From Proteles cristata cristata (lineage: Eukaryota; Chordata; Mammalia; Carnivora; Hyaenidae): DNA of 64,000 bases. The translations under genes and the position numbers were made by a program. Below the pieces are notes generated by a model. It worked only from the letters and a program-made list of their open reading frames with translations. It ran no database searches and was not told the origin of the DNA. The DNA lies in contig JAESUZ010000990.1 of the NCBI GenBank assembly GCA_017311185.1, positions 124,001 through 188,000 on the forward strand. The letters are read 5' to 3'. This document shows positions 56,351 to 64,000 of this stretch, one piece after another; position 1 is the stretch's first letter, and each line of letters begins with the position of its first letter.

Positions 56351-57944
56351 GTGATTTTCGTATAGGAATTATGAAATATTTAGTTTTATCTTATAGTGGG
56401 CATCTGAAGAATATCAAGAGTTTTTTCTAAATATCTATCCTCAAAACATATTAAATGTACATTTCAACTAATATATGTTTCAGTAGAATACGTTCTTCCT
56501 TCACCTTCCAAAAAATCAGAATGATATCTCACTAATTATCATATAATAGTAAGCAATGTATCTTCAATATTAAGTACCTGTTATGGAGACTTTCTTCACA
56601 GCAAATTTATTTTATTTGCAGCCTCTAAGAACTTTTTAAGGGTCAAATATCTCACTCCTTTCCAATCTTCTATCAAAATAATCAGTGAAACAACTTTAGG
56701 TTGATAGTTTTCATTCTGAAAGTGCTTCACTTTATGTTTTTATTTTGATGTAAAGTTGTATATTAAAGATTTAAACAAAAGCAATGTTCACATTCAGATT
56801 ATTATTTTCATTAAAACAACTGTAAAATATATAAGTCTCTTCTCAGTTTGGCTAACTGTGCAACTTACACTATAAAATATAACATGATTCTTAAGGTTGA
56901 TAGTAAAGGTTTCAAAGTGGATTGGACAAGAGGAGATTGGGAAGGAAGGAAAGAAGCAATTTACCAAAGCTAACAAAGTAGACTTACTTCATTATGCTTA
57001 TTTGCTATGCCAGCAGGGCATAAAAATAGAGATTCTGTACTTTCAAGGTGAATCAAAGGAAATGTATTGTCCTTTAGAAATGAAAGCTCACCAAATAGGG
57101 CCAACCTTGATGAAAGCTAAGAACTGTACCAATAAGTTGCCATCAGGATTGCTATAAAAATGGTTCACATAAGAGTTGGGGGAAAATATACTTTGTAGTA
57201 GGCATTTAAATAAAAATTTTCTATTACATAGGGCTTAAAATAACTCTTTGCAAAAAATAATAAAATACGATTAAATGCAAAGTAGAATGTCTCTATGTTT
57301 TGCTATTTTTCACTCTTATTAAATTTCCATGTCTTCAGAAAAATTGTTTCAAATTCAAAACTATTCAATGCTTCCTCATATTCTTAGTCCAGAAGGAAAT
57401 GCCTAAATTATTCCATGGCTTTTCCATCTCAATTAAACCTTTGTATATTTATGTCCTAAATGTCTTCATTCTACACATTGCAGTCCATCTGTGTGAATAA
57501 ACTTTGTAGTTTTCATTAATATCAATACCAAAGTGTGCAGAGTGGCTACAAATGATAAATGGCTCGAACTATGACAGGGCATGTCCGTGGAGAAGCATAG
57601 ACCTCAGGGAAAGTTGTTTTGTTCTGTTTTGATCTATGTACTTGACGTGTGTCAGACGATTATGATAGAACACAATGGCAAACAATACACCATGTTAAAA
57701 GGCCCCCAATTCAATGAGAGATCTTAAATACATTCCATTTAAGAAATATGGAAAGGATTTTGGAAGGTTTGTATTTGTGTGAGAACAAAAAATAATACAT
57801 AAGACTCAAATGACTACATTTTAGCCAATTTCAACTATGTAAAACTTTAGTAAAAGACAACTCAGAAATTTGTTCAGTGTTGTTTTACAGAGTAGACCTA
57901 AGCCTAGGGAGAGTATTAAGGAGAATGAGATAATTAATCTATCA
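56351..57944. other. Unassigned AT-rich sequence
   Basis: Contains an 86-codon frame at 56897-57157 with no recognised domain and no supporting splice or promoter signal. Confidence 0.4.
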
Positions 57945-58190
57945 TTGATTTATTCACCAAGTGGTTATTGAGCACCTGCTCTGTGTCAAACACTGCTCTG
58001 GATACTAGAGGTATACTGAACAGGAAAAGAACAAACAAACAAATCACATAAGAATCACTGCACGTGGGGAGTCTGCATTCTGTTGAGGGAGAAATGACAA
58101 CATGGTAACAAATTATTAAAACTTTAAGCAGAGCTGTGGTTGATCAAATTTAAATATATTGAAGAAAGAATTTTATACTTGAATGGAAGT
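57945..58190 (-). mobile_element. L2 LINE 3' end fragment
   Basis: GGTTATTGAGCACCTGCTCT, GTGTCAAACACTGCTCTGGA and GAGTCTGCATTCTGTTGAGG match the reverse complement of the L2 terminus in order. Confidence 0.8.
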
Positions 58191-58700
58191 TGACTTAAAT
58201 GGTGTAACTACTAGCTGCTTCGTATTTATAAAACCAAATGACATATTTCTGGTGCACTGAATTGTTGCCTTATGTTTTTCTGTTTAAAAACACATTTATA
58301 CATTCATTAATTTTATCTATTTTAGATCAAAGTTTCTCAGGAAACTTGGACTAGGGTGACATTTATCTAAATTATTTGTTATATCATGACAAAGAGATAA
58401 TGTACAATTTTAGTTGGTGATGATATTATTGATACTAATAATGATGTACTCATATACTATCCCAGAAGTGATTTCTGTGGAAATAATTAAAAACCAGTAC
58501 TCACATAATTAAGATATTGTAAGAAGCAATACATCTGTAACAATGGAAACCAATGTAGTATCTTCAAATGTATCTCTTTAGGAGATAGTCATTACTCTTC
58601 AGTTATGTGCATTACAGGAGCAATTAACCAAAAATAGGAAGGTAAATACATCTATAACATGCATTGTATCCAACCAGTAGGTTGAATCAAGGTTTCTATT
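58191..58700. other. Unassigned AT-rich sequence
   Basis: Nothing recognised. Confidence 0.5.
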
Positions 58701-58944
58701 AAAACCACTATGACAGGGGCACCTGGGTGGCTTAGTCGGTTAAGCGTCTGACTTTCGCTTGGGTCATGATCTCGCGGTTCGTGGGTTCGAGCCCCGCGTG
58801 GGCTCTGTGCTGACTGCCAGCTCGGAGCCTGGAGCCTGTTTCAGAGTCTGTCACTCCTTCTCTCTCTGACTCTCTCCTGCTCTCTCTCTCTCTCTCTCTC
58901 TCCTAAGAAATAAATAAAACATTAAAAAAAAAACCACTATGACA
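58701..58944 (+). mobile_element. Feline CAN SINE, subfamily B, with perfect target duplications
   Basis: Body 58716-58929. AAAACCACTATGACA at 58701-58715 and 58930-58944. Best-preserved copy in the window; shares its sub-lineage marks with 19058-19290. Confidence 0.97.
58728..58794 (+). promoter_or_regulatory. Internal Pol III A box and B box of the SINE
   Basis: A box TGGCTTAGTCGG at 58728-58739 and B box GGTTCGAGCCC at 58784-58794, spaced as in a tRNA-derived promoter. The B box fits the tRNA consensus exactly. Confidence 0.85.
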
Positions 58945-59689
58945 AAAAATCTGATATATTGTTATGAAATTGTGAAGCTGGAAATTGTAAGAATTACATC
59001 ACAATAATTCCTGTGAGCTTCTAAATTTATATAAGCTCTGTCACATGGATACTAGAAAAAAGTTGACATAAGTATTCATAGCAGCAAATTTGAAATAACA
59101 AATACTTGGATGCAGCTCAGGTTTTATTTGCAAAAGAAGCAAAAAAAAATATCGTATAATTGTGCAAAGGAATGTGAAGTGGTAAAAAAATGAATAGTTA
59201 GAACCACATATATCCATGTTATTAAATATCAAAAAATGTGTTTGAAAAAGCAAGACAGAGAAGATAGGGTATATGTCTAATTATACAAAATGTATTAAAA
59301 ATTGAAAAAAGAGAGGTAGATATGAATGCTGAGGAGCAAAAATCATCTCTCTTATAAATCGAAAGGAACTACCAAAATATTAAAATATTAATTATTCATT
59401 ATTATTTATGTTGTGTTTTGAAAAAGTCTACTAGTGTACAATGCATACAATTTATGCATTGATGTGTGCATCAATACATATTTAGAACAATATATAACGT
59501 ACAAAATGCTTATTATATTTATCTTTTATATTTAAATTTATTATTTTATTTGTATGAAATATTTAATAGCAGATTTAATCAATCTCTGAGTCTTTGAAGG
59601 TAATACCTAGCTTCTGTAATTTAAGTAACTTTTTACTGTTCCTTGCATACCTAGTTTGACACCTTCTGAGGAATGTACTCATCAGACTT
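58945..59689. other. Unassigned AT-rich sequence
   Basis: Nothing recognised. Confidence 0.5.
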
Positions 59690-60450
59690 ACAAATGAGAA
59701 GGATCATTTGGGGAGGTACGTGATCGGTAAGTTGGAGACAGATGAAACAGAAAGTAGGCCAATCTGGAAGGAGACTATTTCTGCTTTTACTAAGAAGATG
59801 AATTCTACTAAGTCAGTGACAAGGAAATAGAGATGTGTATATCTTTAATTAATAAAGTTTACTGAATAATTGATTAGGTGTGGAGATTCTAATTATGGGT
59901 GAATGAGAACTCTAGGAAATTTAACACATTTCTAGATTTTATCAGTTAACAGAAAAGACTAAATGAGAGAAGTTCTAGAAGGAAAGCATCAGTATGCTCA
60001 GATTTGTTTAGTGTGAAGGGCCTGGGGTCCATCCAGACATACACGATGAGCAGAATATTGAATACATGAGTCTGGTATTTTGGTAACAGGTATATTCTAG
60101 AGATTTCACCATAATGACTGAATTTTTCTAGAAAGACAATATATAATTAGAATAGAAAAACACACTAAACACTTTATGCACTACACCATCTAAAAATAAG
60201 CCAGAATAAAAGGAAACAGAAGAGATGGGAGAGAGAATTGCTTCGTAGAGAGCCAAAATGGAGAAGGGAGTAGGAGGAGGTATTACCCACAGAAACATAT
60301 GGGCAGTTGATACAGAGTTTTGGAAAACAGACTCTGGGATTGAGTTATGAAAATAGGGGAAGCGCAGTGAGACCTGTAAATAGGATGGAATCAAATCACT
60401 AGAAATATTCATGAGAAAGAAAGCATATTTAATAAATGTCAGACACAATC
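59690..60450 (-). mobile_element. L2 LINE fragment
   Basis: GATTAGGTGTGGAGATTCTA, ATTGAATACATGAGTCTGGT and GAATAAAAGGAAACAGAAGA fall in the order of the reverse complement of the L2 3' half. The 106-codon minus-strand frame at 60128-60448 lies inside it and has no recognised domain. Confidence 0.5.
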
Positions 60451-60603
60451 TAAATATCCAAGAATGTGGGATTAACTATATATTTTTATAATTAGAAACA
60501 AATCTCCCTTGCATAATCAGTGCTTTCCTTTCTACTAGATTCTCCTCATCATAAATCATACTTGTAATTCCACATATGTGTGTGTATGTACACACACACA
60601 CAC

Positions 60604-60968
60604 GTTATAGACTGAATGCTTGTGTGCCTCCCAAATTTACATGGTGAAACTCTAATCTCCAATGTGATAGTATTTGCAGATGTGGCATTTAGGATGTAAT
60701 GAAATTTAGGTGAGGTTATGTGAGTGGAGCCCCCATGATGGGAACACTTTTTAAAAGAAGAGGAGAGGCAAGAGAGTGCTCTGTGTGAGCTGTATAAAGC
60801 CACAGCAAGAAGGCAGCAGTCTGCAAATCAGGAGAACAGAGGGCCCTTCCCGGACACAAAGTATTTTGGCACCTTACTTTGGATATTCTGGCCTCCAGAA
60901 CTGAGAAATATATGTTTGTTGTTGAAGCCACTCATTCTATAGTATTTTGTTGGGGCCGCCTAATATAA
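60604..60968 (+). mobile_element. MaLR/MLT-like LTR
   Basis: GTTATAGACTGAATGCTTGT, CTCTAATCTCCAATGTGATA, GCCCCCATGATGGGAACAC, ACAGCAAGAAGGCAGCAGTC, CTGGCCTCCAGAACTGAGAA and GTTGAAGCCACTCATTCTAT run in the order of this LTR group. Preceded by a CA tract (60591-60603). Confidence 0.72.
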
Positions 60969-61747
60969 AACTCTAATCTGTATATAACCTACCCACATAC
61001 ACTTTCACCTACCATACTTCTGTTCCTCTTTTTTGTAAGGTTGCTGGAACAGTTTTTTAAATTTTGACCCTTTCCAGTTACACTCCTATCGTCTTTCAAA
61101 TTCGATTCAAGCAGTTTGTAATCACAACCACTACAATAAAAGAGCATAGGTCAAGGGCCCTAATGACCTCTCCAAACAGCTTAGGTCAAGGGCCCATATT
61201 TACCTAATTGTGATAATCAGTGCTCAGTTTTCCCATTATTTTGCACATCAGTAGAATTTGAGCAGCTGACTCTTCCTTTATTCTTTTATTTCCTACAAGA
61301 TAAAAGTAAAGTTTCTCTGGTACTGAAGTACAGGTGACATTTCTCCCATGGGTCCTTATAAAGAGCAAGAGCAAATAGTGTGATGAACTTGACAGTTGTC
61401 TCAATGACATTCTGCCAATAAATGCACCAAGAATTTTCATGTAGGTCTTACTAATGGCTGTCCTTCAATGTGAGCCAAAGACAGAACATCAAAATATAAT
61501 TCAATATAAATTAAGTTCATGAGATGTAAGACAGTGTAGTTCAAGTAAAGTACTCAAGCCTCTGATGATGATATATGTAGTCATTGTGTTGGATCGTTGC
61601 TTATTACTTCTTTAAAATTCATTGTTACAAACTATTTGAAATTGTTGTTTAAACATATAGTTTCATTTACAGATATCAATAGTTTTAGGAAAACTGTTCA
61701 ACATGATTAAATCACATACATATGTCTGCAACTTTGGATATTCATGT
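60969..61747. other. Unassigned sequence
   Basis: TAGGTCAAGGGCCC occurs twice, 35 bp apart (about 61147 and 61182). Otherwise nothing recognised. Confidence 0.45.
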
Positions 61748-62215
61748 TACTTATTGCCTACCTATTTTGCACAAGCACCGTATGTGCATTGAAGATGCAA
61801 CAGTAAGTAAGAGTGAGAAATTTGTTACACTATTGGGAGCTTAAGAGGCTATGGAAGCAATAAATATACATGCAAATAAAACAAAACAATTAAGACTGTG
61901 ACGAGAGCTAAAAAGAAATGAAGAGGGGCTCTGATAGAGAGTGCTTTAGGCTGGATAGGATTCTCTGATGATGAGATATAAAAGACAAAGTAGGTAGTCA
62001 TACTAAATTATCAGAAGAGTATTTACAAAGTAGTGCCTCTAAGTGTATAGGTCCTGTGCTGGAAAAGGATTTGGTATATTTAAGAAACCAGAAGGATGAT
62101 GTAGGAAACAGGTAGGGGAGGAAGATAAGCAGTATAAAGTGAAGTTAGAGAGATTGTTGGGAGTCAGTAAGGTAAGATCAGAAATCACAGGTAGTTATAA
62201 AGTGTTCAGATTTCG
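61748..62215 (-). mobile_element. L2 LINE 3' fragment
   Basis: GCATTGAAGATGCAACAGTA, GGGAGCTTAAGAGGCTATGG, GCTCTGATAGAGAGTGCTTT and GGTCCTGTGCTGGAAAAGG follow the reverse complement of L2 in order. Confidence 0.65.
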
Positions 62216-62639
62216 CTAAATCCAAAAATGTTTATATTTTAAACAAGTGGGTGAAATCATCTAAATTGTGGTTTTGAGAAGCCCAACTGGCTGATTTGGT
62301 ATAGTACCAGAGGCTTGTATATATGACTCTGCCTATATGTATCATATATAACATAGATAAATAAATATAACAATTTGATTCAGAAAAAAGGAAAAAATAG
62401 AAGACAATTATCTCAGTGATTAGAATTAAAATGGGCCAAATATCAGAATAGAGTATTTCCATCAGAATTCTCAACTTTGACTGAGAAAGAGGTTGCTTAC
62501 ATTATGGTTCTGTGGTCTTATATTGTATCACATATGTCCTCACTGTTAGAAAGACTATTTCACAGTGAAAACCTTAAAATATGATTCATATTTCCTCAAA
62601 CTATAGAATTTGAGGAGTTTAAAATCATGTGTATTATAA
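62216..62639. other. Unassigned sequence
   Basis: Nothing recognised. Confidence 0.5.
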
Positions 62640-62800
62640 TATGTACTTCTCATAACAATCCTGTGAGATGAGGATTATTATTAACTTTCCATGAGACAAA
62701 TGGTGGAACTGACATGGCAGGTTGCAATGACATGTATATGAGTTTGAGTGAAACCATATGTGATTGACTTTTGGTCCTATGTTCTAAACCATTATGTTAC
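62640..62800 (-). mobile_element. MIR SINE remnant
   Basis: CATAACAATCCTGTGAGATG, AGGATTATTATTAACTTTCC, GACAAATGGTGGAACTGACA and CTATGTTCTAAACCATTATG follow the MIR reverse complement. Confidence 0.7.
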
Positions 62801-64000
62801 AGTTTTCAACTTTTCAAATAGTAATATCCTTTTAAGATATGTTTCCAAAACTATTTCTGTATCTTCATCTATAGGTCAAATTTTAAGTCAAAATTTCTTA
62901 TCCCCGAGGTTTCATATAGTAGGCAAAATATGTTTTCTCTTTTCTTCTTTGACTCGGTGAACTTGAAAGCCAGCTTCTCATTAGTTTGCATAATTATAAT
63001 GTATCACGTTAGTATTACAGTTTATTTTCTTCTTGGTAGGGTTGCTGTTAAACTGCTTAAATAATGCAATCTGAAGAATATTTTTCTGTTTTATGTATAA
63101 AGAACTTTATATAGGCTTAAAGTATTCCAGATCCTTTTCTTCCATATGTTATTTGCACGCTTTAACTAAAGGGGTGAAGTTGTATTTATTTCATTCACTA
63201 TATCAACACCACGTCTCTCCTAAATTGTGTAAAATAATTATCCAATTTTCTCTATAATATTTAAATGATGAGTAATTTCCTACATGTCAGGGTAGTTGTC
63301 TAGATTTTCTCCAGTTCACCGTTGGTACTTATTTTCATACCCAAGTTGTAGAAATATGTTTAATTACTTATTTTCCAGAAAATCTGGGAACTGTCTTGCT
63401 TCTGTCAGCTCCCCTTCAAAGATTTAGCATTCTTGTCAAAAAATAAAGTCCTCCACAATTTCACTTATAACTTTCTCAAATTAATATTACCCACTTGAAT
63501 TCCCCATGTTCTTCTTACTAGGAGGAATATAGTGTTACCTCACCTTTAACCTGTTTGGCTATTCGCCTGATTTGTTCTTGGATATCTGTAACCCCTAGAG
63601 ACATTTTAGTTTGCACTCCTAACAGAAACGCTTCAAACAGCCAGTCCAACCACCTGGCATAGATCTTATTTTTGTTGCTAAGAGGTACGATAAAACTTAT
63701 TTCTACATTTCTAAGCAAAGATTACATTTAGCTTGTACCTCCAAGTGGTCCTCAGGTACAGAACCCATCCTTGACTCGTTTAATGAGCAAATAGAATTTT
63801 ATCTACTCTCTAATAATTTGACTTTTCAAAAAAAGTAGTGTGATTGTTCATACATTAAACAAGTCATTCAACATGTCTCTAAAGAAAATGGTCATAGATA
63901 AAAATGTTTAAAGTCAAACCCAAAAACAGCAATAAGAAGTCAAAGTGGCTTAAGAAACAAACAAACCCAACGAGACCAATTAAGGAGTAAGGAATGATTG
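62801..64000. other. Unassigned sequence to window end
   Basis: A 66-codon minus-strand frame at 63518-63718 has no domain I can name. No repeat family called. Confidence 0.4.

Noticed and set aside
56897..57157. 86-codon frame resembling a small Lys-rich protein
   Set aside because: No family resemblance, promoter, splice signals or A-tail of a processed copy; length is within chance for this amount of sequence.
58716..58800. tRNA gene
   Set aside because: A and B boxes are present, but the sequence continues as a SINE with CT region and A-rich tail, and there is no complete cloverleaf.
60128..60448. 106-codon minus-strand frame
   Set aside because: Lies within L2-like sequence and has no recognised domain, conserved motif or start context.
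63518..63718. 66-codon minus-strand frame that might recall a retroviral or other protein tail
   Set aside because: I could not match it to any domain, and no LTR or neighbouring viral sequence supports it.

Overview
This window is nuclear DNA of a carnivore, almost certainly a cat (Felidae). The evidence is about 38 copies or fragments of the tRNA-derived CAN SINE in its feline form (head GGCGCCTGGGTGGCTCAG, B box GGTTCGAGCCC, CT-rich 3' region, AAATAAATAAA tail). Carnivore-type L1, old L1M, L2, MIR and LTR remnants accompany them. The base composition is AT-rich, there is no CpG island, and I found no protein-coding gene, tRNA gene or complete ncRNA gene. It reads as intergenic or deep intronic sequence. 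One weak 88-bp exon-like stretch (minus strand, 50363-50450) is flagged but not claimed.

Layout. 1-9.7 kb: SINEs, MIR and L2 scraps and simple repeats. 9.96-12.7 kb: an old L1M 3' end carrying two SINEs, then a younger L1 with an inverted 5' end. 14.0-16.6 kb: a three-level nest of L2, L1M and carnivore L1; the innermost L1 keeps an open ORF2 C-terminus. 17.1-18.4 kb: an L2 holding a 33-nt U2 snRNA 5' fragment between perfect 18-bp direct repeats. 20.2-20.9 kb: an unexplained inverted duplication around an AT hairpin. 21.1-22.4 kb: an old L1 with a hAT-like element and a SINE inside. 22.7-33.8 kb: mostly SINEs, some nested, plus short L1, MIR and L2 pieces. 36.2-39.3 kb: old L1 ORF1-like and ORF2/3' UTR segments separated by a 190-bp sequence that recurs without its SINE at 44.3 kb. 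42-47 kb: LTR-like, MIR, L1 and SINE remnants. 50-56 kb: an ATCT microsatellite, an MLT1-type solo LTR, a long LTR-like element with nested insertions, and a class-I-like solo LTR that splits an older DNA repeat. 56-64 kb: MIR and L2 remnants, a young SINE, an MLT-like LTR and sequence I could not assign.

Nothing here works as a pathway. The content is a layered record of retrotransposition: L2/MIR, then old L1M and MaLR/DNA elements, then carnivore L1 and SINEs, with a separable SINE subfamily (called B here) that usually has perfect target duplications and is found inserted into older SINEs. Family names were assigned from memory of consensus sequences without a database search; element boundaries for old repeats are approximate (tens of bases).
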